Positions 57,495-64,000 of a DNA stretch of 64,000 nt are shown here, piece by piece (positions within the stretch are counted from its first letter, which is position 1; the number at the start of each line of letters is the position of its first letter). The stretch is from the NCBI RefSeq assembly GCF_024295805.1, contig NZ_JANCLX010000021.1:86031-150030 (forward strand). The letters are read 5' to 3'. Below the pieces are notes generated by a model that worked only from the letters and a program-made list of their open reading frames with translations, was not told the DNA's origin and ran no database searches. The position numbers were made by a program, and so were the translations under genes. The DNA is from Streptomyces cucumeris. GTDB taxonomy: Bacteria; Actinomycetota; Actinomycetes; Streptomycetales; Streptomycetaceae.

Positions 57495-58860
57495 AATTCG
57501 CGAGGACGCTGTGCAGACAGGCCATGAGGGTGCGGGCCTCCACATTGAGGTAATGGCTGTGGGGTATCAGCTCCAGCAGTTGGTGGAGTGACATCCAGCG
57601 GAAGTCCGGATCGTCGGGCGGGACGATGTCCATGGCGGACTCCACCACCAGATAGCGGTTGAAGGCGTGGTAGAAACGCCCGCCCTCCTCGGAGAGCACG
57701 GTGTCGAACCGCACCCGCTCCGGCGGGGCTCCCGTCACCTCGTCCAGGAAGCGCTGCGCGGCCGCTCCGGGCAGTTGTGCGTAGTTGCGCGGGGTGCACT
57801 GCACGGTGGGGGCCAGCTCCACCACATCCGTGTAGCCGGGTTCGGCACGGGCCTGCACCAGGACGTGCGGCACCCCGCCCGGACAGGCCAGCAGGAAGGC
57901 GGCCACCCCCGGGCCGTGCGGCTCGATCATGGGCTGGGTCCAGCCGCCCACCTCACGGCCGCCGGCCCGGACGTCCACGGCCATGACGCTGAAGTAGCGG
58001 CCGCTCTCATGGGAGATCCGCCCCTCGGTGCGGTGCCAGCGGTCCGTCGCGCGCAGCGGGATCCGCTCGGTCACCACCTCGCGGTCACTGCGCAGTCCGG
58101 TGATCCAGCTGAGGATGTCGGCGGAGCGGTGGACACTCCCCCGCTCCCCGGACCGGCCGCCCCCGGGCATCGCCGGCAGACCGGCCAGGACGCTGCGGGC
58201 GTCCATGTTCACCAGGTCCTCCTCGGCCAGCAGCCGGTGCAGCTGGCCGAGGGTCAGCCAGTGGAACCCGTCCCGCACCTCGACGTCCTCGTCGGCGGCG
58301 ACCTCGACGAGCATGTTGCGGTTGCGCTTGCGGAAGAACCAGGTGCCCTGTTCCGACTGGCGGACATCGGCGAGCACCCGGTGGCGGTCCGGGCGCCGGA
58401 AGTACTCGACGTACGGCACCGCCCGGCCGCGGTGCACCCGGGTGTAGTTGCTGCGGGTGGCCTGGACGGTGGGCGAGAGCTGGAGCCCGCCGTGGTTGCC
58501 CGGCTCCATCTTCGCCTGCATCAGGAAGTGCGGTACCCCGCCGAAGTCCTTGACGAGGATGCCGAGGATGCCGATCTCGGGCTGGTGGAGGATCGGCTGG
58601 GTCCACCGCTCCACCGGGGCGCCGGGCATCCGTACCCGCAGTCCCTCGACGCTGAAGAACCGGCCGGTCTCATGGACCAGGTTGTGGGTGTCCGCCGCGA
58701 AGCTCCAGCCGCGCAGTTCCGCGAACGGGATGACCTCGACCCGGGAGGTGTCGGCCGCGGCGCGTTCGCGGAACCAGTGCCGGACGTCGGACAGCCGGCC
58801 GGCCGGACCGTCCACGGCGGCCGCGGACCGGACCAGCCGCTCCCCGAGCGCGGTCACCAT
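57493..58860 (-). CDS. NDP-hexose 2,3-dehydratase
   Basis: 455 aa from ATG 58860 (GGAGG 7 bases upstream; ATG 58866 is too close to it). Two homologous halves, each with GRFFSVEGLRVRMPG / GRYFSVMAVDVRAGG, WTQPILHQPEIG / WTQPMIEPHGPG and VPHFLMQAKMEPGN / VPHVLVQARAEPGY. This is the internal duplication of the TylX3/EryBVI/OleV family. It removes the 2-hydroxyl of a 4-keto-6-deoxy sugar nucleotide. Third gene of the deoxysugar operon, overlapping the 3-ketoreductase by 7 bases. Confidence 0.9.
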   Translation of the reverse strand: MVTALGERLVRSAAAVDGPAGRLSDVRHWFRERAAADTSRVEVIPFAELRGWSFAADTHNLVHETGRFFSVEGLRVRMPGAPVERWTQPILHQPEIGILGILVKDFGGVPHFLMQAKMEPGNHGGLQLSPTVQATRSNYTRVHRGRAVPYVEYFRRPDRHRVLADVRQSEQGTWFFRKRNRNMLVEVAADEDVEVRDGFHWLTLGQLHRLLAEEDLVNMDARSVLAGLPAMPGGGRSGERGSVHRSADILSWITGLRSDREVVTERIPLRATDRWHRTEGRISHESGRYFSVMAVDVRAGGREVGGWTQPMIEPHGPGVAAFLLACPGGVPHVLVQARAEPGYTDVVELAPTVQCTPRNYAQLPGAAAQRFLDEVTGAPPERVRFDTVLSEEGGRFYHAFNRYLVVESAMDIVPPDDPDFRWMSLHQLLELIPHSHYLNVEARTLMACLHSVLAN

Positions 58861-59840
58861 GCCCATGCCTCCGGTCCCGGGCCGCCGTTGCCGATCGGCG
58901 GGAACAGCGTGTCGAGTTCGGCGAGCACCTCGTCGGGGAGGGTGAGTTCCAGGGCCCGGAAGGCTCCTTCGAGCTGGTCCAGGCTGCGCGGCCCGATGAC
59001 CGGCGCGGTGATCCCCGGGCGCTGCATCACCCAGGCGAGCCCCACCTGTGCGGGGTCGGTGCCCAGCTCGGCGCAGAGCTTCTCGTAGCCGGTGACGGCC
59101 GCGCGGTGCCGCTCCAGCGCCTCGGCGGCACGGCCCTGGGCGGTCTTCATGGCCGTGCCCTCGGCCAGTTTGCGCAGCGCCCCGCCGAGGAGACCGCCGT
59201 GCAGCGGTGACCAGGCCAGCACCCCGACCCCGTAAGCCTGGGCGGCGGGGATCAGCTCCAGTTCGATATGGCGGGTGACCAGGTTGTAGACGCTCTGCTC
59301 GGAGACGATGCCGAGGAAGTGGCGCCGGGTGGCGGCCTCCTGGGCCTCGGCGATGTGCCAGCCCGCGAAGTTGGAGGAACCGACGTAGCGCACCTTGCCC
59401 TGCCGGGTCAGCGTCTCCATCGCCTGCCACACCTCCTCCCAGGGCGCGTGGCGGTCGATGTGGTGCATCTGGAACAGGTCGATCCAGTCGGTGCGCAGTC
59501 TGCGCAGCGAGTCCTCGCACGAGGCGATGATGTGGCGGGCGGACAGCCCCGAGTCATTGGGCCGGTCGCTCATCGGGTTGAAGACCTTGGTGCCCAGCAC
59601 GGTCTTCTCTCGGCGTCCGCCGCCCCGTGCGAACCAGCTGCCGAGGAACTCCTCGGTGTAGCCCTTGTGCTTCTGCCAGCCGTACTGGTTGGCGGTGTCC
59701 ACGAAGTTGACCCCGCGCTCCAGGGCGGTGTCCAGGATGGCGTGGCTCTCCTCGTCGCTCGCCCGGACCCCGAGGTTCAGGGTGCCCAGACAGACCCGGC
59801 TCACCTGGAGGGCCGTGCGGCCGAGATGGGTGTACTGCAT
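58854..59840 (-). CDS. Aldo-keto reductase, NDP-hexose 3-ketoreductase
   Basis: 328 aa from ATG 59840. Catalytic tetrad of AKRs: Asp and Tyr in FVDTANQYGW, Lys in LGTKVFNP, His in LFQMHHIDRH. Between a 4-ketoreductase and a 2,3-dehydratase it should act as the EryBII/TylCII-type reductase that fixes C-3 after 2-deoxygenation. Start overlaps the 4-ketoreductase stop by 1 base (TGATG), so translation is coupled. Confidence 0.85.
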   Translation of the reverse strand: MQYTHLGRTALQVSRVCLGTLNLGVRASDEESHAILDTALERGVNFVDTANQYGWQKHKGYTEEFLGSWFARGGGRREKTVLGTKVFNPMSDRPNDSGLSARHIIASCEDSLRRLRTDWIDLFQMHHIDRHAPWEEVWQAMETLTRQGKVRYVGSSNFAGWHIAEAQEAATRRHFLGIVSEQSVYNLVTRHIELELIPAAQAYGVGVLAWSPLHGGLLGGALRKLAEGTAMKTAQGRAAEALERHRAAVTGYEKLCAELGTDPAQVGLAWVMQRPGITAPVIGPRSLDQLEGAFRALELTLPDEVLAELDTLFPPIGNGGPGPEAWAW

Positions 59841-60811
59841 CAGTGTCCTTCGGTACGGGCCGCCGCGGCGGCCGGGCGACGCGTGGCGGAGGCCGCCCAC
59901 AGGTCGTGGAGGGATTCCTTCAGGGGCACCTTCGGGGTCCAGCCCAGCAGGGCGCGCGCGAGGGAGATGTCGGCCTGGGTCCAGTGGCCGCCCTTGCTGC
60001 GCACCGGGGCGTCCTCCTCGCGCACCAGGCGCGGGGGCACCCGCGAGGCGGAGATCAGCAGTCCGGCCAGTTCACGCATCCCGGTGGCGGCGCCCTGTCC
60101 GATGTTGATGACACGGCCGGTGACCGGCGCCGCGGCGGCGAGCGCCACGGCGTCGGCGACATCGCGTACATCGATGAAGTCCCGCTGGTCGTCGACGAGG
60201 GTGAGGGTGAACGGGGTGTCCGCACCGGCCTCACCTGCCTCCCGCAGCCGGGCGGCGAGCCGGCCGAGGAAGCTGCCGTACGGGGTGCCGGGGCCGCAGA
60301 CGTTGGTCACCCGGAGCACACAGCCGTCCACCCGCCCGGCGTCCGCAGAGCCCAGCACGATCCGACTGCCGACCAGTTTGGTGCGGGCGTAGGGGGTGAG
60401 GGGGGCGGTCGGGTGGTCCTCGGTGATGGCCATGCCGTCGGGGACCGGGCCGTACTCGTGGACGGAGCCCAGGTGCACCAGCCGCGGCCGCCGGGGAAGC
60501 GTGGCAAGGGCGCTCACCAGCTGGTCGACCAGCGGGATGTGCGAGGCCGTCATCCGTGCCTCGTCGCCCTCCCAGCTGTCGCCGGCGGCGTTGACGACGA
60601 GGTCGGCGGAGCCCACGGCGGCGGCGATGTCGGCGATCGGCGCGGCCACCGCGTCGAGTGCCAGGAATCCGACTCCGGGAATCGCTTCAGCGGGCTTTCT
60701 CGCCATTGCCAGGACGTCATATTCCTGTCGGGCGAGAGCCCGGCAGATATGCCGCCCGATGAATCCGGTGCCGCCGACGACGACGGCCCGCTGATTGCAC
60801 GAAAGGGCCAT
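59840..60811 (-). CDS. NDP-hexose 4-ketoreductase (extended SDR)
   Basis: 323 aa from ATG 60811. NAD(P) motif VVVGGTGFIGRHIC, catalytic Ser/Tyr/Lys in HLGSVHEYG and YARTKLVGSR, and the TylCIV/EryBIV-like ending. It reduces C-4 of the dideoxysugar nucleotide, the last step before transfer. Start ATG 60811 is 7 bases after a -10-like TACGGT and lacks a ribosome-binding site, pointing to leaderless translation. First gene of the three-gene operon. Confidence 0.85.
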   Translation of the reverse strand: MALSCNQRAVVVGGTGFIGRHICRALARQEYDVLAMARKPAEAIPGVGFLALDAVAAPIADIAAAVGSADLVVNAAGDSWEGDEARMTASHIPLVDQLVSALATLPRRPRLVHLGSVHEYGPVPDGMAITEDHPTAPLTPYARTKLVGSRIVLGSADAGRVDGCVLRVTNVCGPGTPYGSFLGRLAARLREAGEAGADTPFTLTLVDDQRDFIDVRDVADAVALAAAAPVTGRVINIGQGAATGMRELAGLLISASRVPPRLVREEDAPVRSKGGHWTQADISLARALLGWTPKVPLKESLHDLWAASATRRPAAAAARTEGH

Positions 60812-60818
60812 ATCGCCA

Positions 60819-60881
60819 ACCGTATGGGCGCCGCTCCGCGGACAACACCCCTACCCTGGCCCACCCCTATCCGGCACCCCT
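60819..60881 (-). promoter_or_regulatory. Deoxysugar-operon promoter with triple AGGGGT repeat
   Basis: On the minus strand: -10-like TACGGT (60824-60819), 22 bases, then AGGGGT (60852-60847), AGGGGT (60868-60863) and AGGGGT (60881-60876); start-to-start distances 16 and 13. Each repeat is part of TAGGGGTG. Same layout as the ccr promoter at 57433-57494. Confidence 0.75.
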
Positions 60882-60914
60882 ACCCCGGGACCGCGGAATG
60901 GCTTTCCTGCTTTC

Positions 60915-61589
60915 CTAGCCGAACAGATGGCGTTTATGGGCCTCGCTGACGGCCGCCGCCCGGTCCTTCACCCCGAGTTTCTCGTAGACATGGAGCAGAT
61001 GTGTCTTGACGGTCGCCTGGCTGATGAACAGCGCGGCGGCGGCCTGGCGGTTGGTGGCGCCGTCGGCGATGAGTTTCAGCACTTCGAGTTCGCGGTCGCT
61101 CAACGGGCCCTGGGTGGGCTTGCGCACCTGGCCCAGCACCCGTCCGGTGACGGCCGGGGACAGCACGGACTGGCCCGCGGCGGCGGACCGCACGGCGCGG
61201 GTCAGCTCCTCGCGCGGGGTGTCCTTGAGGAGGTAGCCGGTGGCCCCGGCGGCCAGCGCGCCCATGACGTCGCTGTCGGTGTCATAGGTGGTCAGCACCA
61301 GGATGCGGGCCTCCGGATCCTGGCCGAGCAGCCACTTGATGGCCTCCACCCCTCCCATCCGGGGCATCCGCAGGTCCATCAGCACCACATCGGCCGGGGC
61401 CGCGCGGTACAGCTCGACGGCCTCGGCACCGTCCCCCGCCTCCCCGGTGACGGTGAAGTCCGGGTCGCGCTCCAGCACACCGCGCAGCCCGTCGCGGACC
61501 ACGGGGTGGTCGTCGACGATGAGGATGCGGATGGGGTCGCGGACGGGGTCGGCCGGGGCACTGGGCACGCTGTGACGGTTTCCGCTCAT
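60915..61589 (-). CDS. NarL/FixJ-family response regulator
   Basis: 224 aa. Receiver with Asp72 (DVVLMDLRMPRMGG) and LuxR-type HTH at ~155-215 (LSDRELEVLKLIADGATNRQ, ALFISQATVKTHLLHVYEKL). Overlaps the kinase gene by 4 bases. In Streptomyces such pairs next to ABC-2 exporters usually control the exporter. It is also the closest candidate for binding the AGGGGT repeats 34 bases beyond its stop, but that is speculative. Confidence 0.92.
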   Translation of the reverse strand: MSGNRHSVPSAPADPVRDPIRILIVDDHPVVRDGLRGVLERDPDFTVTGEAGDGAEAVELYRAAPADVVLMDLRMPRMGGVEAIKWLLGQDPEARILVLTTYDTDSDVMGALAAGATGYLLKDTPREELTRAVRSAAAGQSVLSPAVTGRVLGQVRKPTQGPLSDRELEVLKLIADGATNRQAAAALFISQATVKTHLLHVYEKLGVKDRAAAVSEAHKRHLFG

Positions 61590-62848
61590 TCACCGGCTTC
61601 CAGGGGGATGACGGGGACGGCCGCGCTGATGGCGGTGCCCTCGCCGCGGGCGCTTTCGATGTCCAACGTACCGGCGACCCGGCGCAGCCGGCGGCGCATC
61701 GCGACCAGACCGAGGCCCTGGCCGCCGGAGCGGCCCGCCTCGGCGGCGGCCGAGGCGGGGTCGAAGCCGACACCGTCGTCGAGGACGTCCAGGACCACGA
61801 GGTCGTCCATGTAGGACAGGGTGATGCCCACCTTCGACGCCTCGGCGTGTTTGGCGATGTTGGTGAGCGCCTCCTGCGCCACCCGGTACAAGGTGGCCTC
61901 CAGTTCGGCGTGCAGGGCCGCGGCGGTGCCGGTGGTCTCGAATCCCACGCTCAGATCGCGCTCGCGGGACCAGCCCTCGGCCAGCGCCTCCAGGGCATCG
62001 GGCAGGGTCCGCGACTCCAGTTGTTCGGGGCGCAGCGCCTGCACCGAACGGCGCGCCTCGGCCAGGGACTCCCTCGCCAGCTCCTTGGCCGCGACCACAT
62101 GGCGCCGCCACCGCTCGCGGTCGGCCTCGGCGTCCTCGGCGGCCTCGAGCTGACGGATGATCCCGGCCAGCCCCTGGGCGAGGGTGTCATGGATCTCCCC
62201 CGCCATCCGCTGGCGTTCGTCGTGCACCCCGGCCTCCCGTGCCTGGGTGATGAGCTGGGCGTGCAGTCCGGCGTTCTCGGCGAGCGCGGACCGCAGTTCG
62301 GCCACGGTGCGTTTGCGCCGCTGATGCTGCTGGTTCAGCCGGCTCGACAGGAGGTTGATCCAGCCGATCACCACGGTCTGGAAGGCGATGGTGGCGAGAT
62401 AGCCCACGATCGCGGTGGTGGAGGGCTCGGGGAAACCGTCGGGGACGGTGTTGACGACGAACGAGGTGGCCGCCACACAGACGAACGCCCACACCGTGGG
62501 CAGCAGCACCAGGGCCTGGAGGAAGCCGGTGGCGGCGAACAGCATGAACACCGGGTCGCGGGCCATCAGCACGGCGGCGACGGCGAGCAGCCCGGCGAAG
62601 TACCCGGCCGTGCGCACCGTGCCGTACGCCTGGCGGCTGCGCCGTCCGGTCGGGAGGGTGTAGGTGCCCAGGATCCAGGCGGCGGCCACCGCGACCAGAC
62701 CGAGCGTGGTCAGCCGGTCCCGGTCCGGCTGCCCGCCGTGGAGCAGGCTCAGCCCGGTGGACAGCAGCAGGAGGAGGTAGGGCAGCCCCCCGAACAGGAT
62801 GTCGGAGTGCCGCTCCCACCGTCCGCCGTCGTCCTTGGCCGCGCTCAC
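61586..62848 (-). CDS. NarL-type sensor histidine kinase (HisKA_3)
   Basis: 420 aa from GTG 62848. Four to five membrane helices in the first ~165 residues with very short loops, a coiled linker, His220 in ERQRMAGEIHDTLAQG, and HATPase with NIAKHAEASKV (N-box) and LDDGVGFDP, GLGLVAMRRR. Signal sensing is probably intramembrane. Two-base spacing to the ABC permease gene upstream marks an exporter-linked sensor module. Confidence 0.92.
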   Translation of the reverse strand: MSAAKDDGGRWERHSDILFGGLPYLLLLLSTGLSLLHGGQPDRDRLTTLGLVAVAAAWILGTYTLPTGRRSRQAYGTVRTAGYFAGLLAVAAVLMARDPVFMLFAATGFLQALVLLPTVWAFVCVAATSFVVNTVPDGFPEPSTTAIVGYLATIAFQTVVIGWINLLSSRLNQQHQRRKRTVAELRSALAENAGLHAQLITQAREAGVHDERQRMAGEIHDTLAQGLAGIIRQLEAAEDAEADRERWRRHVVAAKELARESLAEARRSVQALRPEQLESRTLPDALEALAEGWSRERDLSVGFETTGTAAALHAELEATLYRVAQEALTNIAKHAEASKVGITLSYMDDLVVLDVLDDGVGFDPASAAAEAGRSGGQGLGLVAMRRRLRRVAGTLDIESARGEGTAISAAVPVIPLEAGE

Positions 62849-62849
62849 C

Positions 62850-63587
62850 TCACTCCCAGCGGAAGAGCTTGGCCGCCGCCACGGTGGCGGCCACGGCGAT
62901 CACGCCGAGGACGGACAGGTGCAGGTTCTCCGGCCACTGCCCCTCCCAGGAGTCGCGCAGCGCCTGGAGCGCGGCGCCGAGCGGGGTGTAGTCACCGATG
63001 GTGGCGACCGTCCCGGGCAGGTCCTCCTTGGGCAGGAACGCCCCGCCGAAGAACAGGCTCGGGAAGAGCAGGGAGAGACCCATCGCGGTGGCCGACTTGC
63101 TGCTGGGCGCCACGGCGGCCACCACCAGGCCGACGGAGAACAGCGCCCAGGTGCCGAGGACGAAGCTGATCAGGAACGCGGGGATGTCACCCGGCAGATC
63201 GGTGTCGAACGCGGCGGTGCCGACGGCGATGACCAGCACCGCGGAGACGGCCGCGGTGACCAGGTTGATGACCAGCTGGGCCACCAGGAGATTGCCGGGG
63301 TGGACGGGACTGGCGGCCATGCGCCGCAGGATGCCCTTCTCCCGGTAGGTGGCCAGGGTGGTCGGCAGCAGGTTCAGGGCGAGCATGGTCAGACACAGCG
63401 ACATGGCCATCGCGGGGACGAAGGCGGCCATGGACGCCTTGGTGGCGGCGTCGTCGTCCGATTTGGTGGTGACGAAGTGAAAGATCGTCAGCAGCATGAT
63501 GGGGAGCGCGATCACGAAGAACACCGCGGTGGGATCGCGCAGGAACAGCTTGCTCTCGACGAAGGTGAGCTTGGTGCGCCCGGACAT
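62850..63587 (-). CDS. ABC-2 type exporter permease
   Basis: 245 aa, six membrane helices (~20-38, 52-75, 98-122, 130-156, 162-186, 218-238). The ABC-2 signature region is in FGGAFLPKEDLPG and DYTPLGAALQALRDSWEG. Works with the ATPase gene 20 bases upstream to export a drug, lipid or peptide. Together with kinase and regulator it resembles the drug-efflux/bacitracin-type sensing modules. Confidence 0.9.
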   Translation of the reverse strand: MSGRTKLTFVESKLFLRDPTAVFFVIALPIMLLTIFHFVTTKSDDDAATKASMAAFVPAMAMSLCLTMLALNLLPTTLATYREKGILRRMAASPVHPGNLLVAQLVINLVTAAVSAVLVIAVGTAAFDTDLPGDIPAFLISFVLGTWALFSVGLVVAAVAPSSKSATAMGLSLLFPSLFFGGAFLPKEDLPGTVATIGDYTPLGAALQALRDSWEGQWPENLHLSVLGVIAVAATVAAAKLFRWE

Positions 63588-63607
63588 GGGAACGGATCTC
63601 CTCGGGT

Positions 63608-64000
63608 TCAGTGGGCGGCGGGCTGGGCGCCGGTCAGGGCGACGAAGGCGTCATCGAGACTGGCCTGTTCCAGGCGCAGTTCGTTCGCCACGATCTGATT
63701 GCGGGCCAGGACGGAGATGACCGCGTAGACCACGTTGCCCTTGCCGGTCACCGTCACCTGGGAGCGGGACCGGCTGACGCTGTCCACCTCCGGCAGTGCG
63801 GTCAGCAGGGCGTCGTCGAGCGGCACCGAGGGCTTGAACCGGATGATCTGCTGCTCATTGACCCGGGAGACCAGTCCGGAGGGCGTGTCGAGGGCGACCA
63901 CCCGGCCGGATTCGATGATGGCGATCCGGTCGCAGAGCCGCTCGGCCTCCTCCATGAAGTGGGTGACCAGCAGGACGGTGACGTCCTGGGCGCGGACCTT
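63608..64000 (-). CDS. ABC transporter ATP-binding protein (partial, cut by window end)
   Basis: Only the C-terminal ~130 residues are in the window; the gene continues past base 64000. The H-loop LLVTHFMEEAERLCDRIAII and the D-E-rich C-terminal extension (FKPSVPLDDALLTALPEVDS) identify a DrrA-like drug-export ATPase. Walker A, Walker B and the LSGGQ signature lie outside the window. Confidence 0.88.
   Translation of the reverse strand, partial: KVRAQDVTVLLVTHFMEEAERLCDRIAIIESGRVVALDTPSGLVSRVNEQQIIRFKPSVPLDDALLTALPEVDSVSRSRSQVTVTGKGNVVYAVISVLARNQIVANELRLEQASLDDAFVALTGAQPAAH

Overview
The window reads as chromosomal DNA of a high-GC actinomycete, almost certainly Streptomyces or a close relative. 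Coding density is high, third positions are strongly GC-biased, GTG starts are frequent, and several promoters have TAGxxT-type -10 boxes lying against the start codon (leaderless-type). The families also fit: a CU044_5270-type protein behind an ECF sigma factor, DUF6296, a lysine/alanine-rich histone-like protein, a large CtpI-type P-ATPase, KstR2, Ccr and SaPLC1-like phospholipase. I found no tRNA, rRNA, integrase, transposase, phage gene or CRISPR array. The first ~95 bases are a G/C homopolymer run that looks like a contig-end artefact. The right edge cuts an ABC transporter gene.

Layout. 0.1-12 kb: siderophore-interacting flavoprotein and MFS exporter, divergent from a LysR regulator; STAS protein; sigma factor with a SnoaL-like tail; DUF6296 protein; FAD oxidoreductase; giant P-type ATPase divergent from a histone-like membrane protein. 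12-18 kb: PAS-LuxR regulator, then an envelope-sensing set (lipoprotein, response regulator, sensor kinase, resembling CseA-CseB-CseC but without sigE), followed by a penicillin-binding protein whose transpeptidase site is destroyed. 18-21.6 kb: a stand-alone cytochrome oxidase subunit I with a small coupled membrane protein, facing an ECF sigma gene across an almost perfectly mirror-symmetric promoter. 21.6-25.2 kb: an Fpg/Nei glycosylase and a tightly coupled three-gene set (Mut7-C RNase-like, unknown HxT protein, AbiEii-type nucleotidyltransferase). 25-33.5 kb: small membrane protein, an aromatic-degradation pair, YihY protein, deaminase, membrane-anchored double ABM-domain protein on a leaderless promoter, and an operon of Cys-rich barrel protein, Tat-exported protein and MauE-like protein.

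33.5-38.6 kb matches the order of the mycobacterial steroid C/D-ring (HIP) catabolic locus: FadA6-like thiolase, KstR2-like TetR, IpdF-like reductase, then two divergent acyl-CoA dehydrogenases, with a near-consensus KstR2 operator between the two arms. 38.6-43.1 kb: LacI regulator, and PaaX divergent from an AidB/enoyl-CoA hydratase operon. 43.2-57 kb: Pro-Thr repeat surface protein, DUF4239 protein, CYP125/124/142-type P450, phosphoesterase, universal stress protein, dodecin, PI-PLC-like lipase, NDH-2/transketolase pair, FAD monooxygenase, a second Fpg/Nei enzyme and a catalase-like protein.

56-64 kb: crotonyl-CoA carboxylase/reductase (ccr), a three-gene 2,6-dideoxysugar operon (2,3-dehydratase, 3-ketoreductase, 4-ketoreductase), a NarL-type two-component pair and an ABC-2 exporter, all on the minus strand. 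The ccr promoter and the sugar-operon promoter carry the same array of three AGGGGT repeats at nearly the same spacing, each 22 bp upstream of its -10 box, so the two transcripts are probably co-regulated. This looks like an edge or fragment of a glycosylated-polyketide pathway, although no synthase or glycosyltransferase is visible here.

Limits: family assignments rest on motif recognition and remembered family features, not on searches. Start codons were chosen by ribosome-binding-site spacing, leaderless promoters or stop/start overlap, and several remain uncertain.
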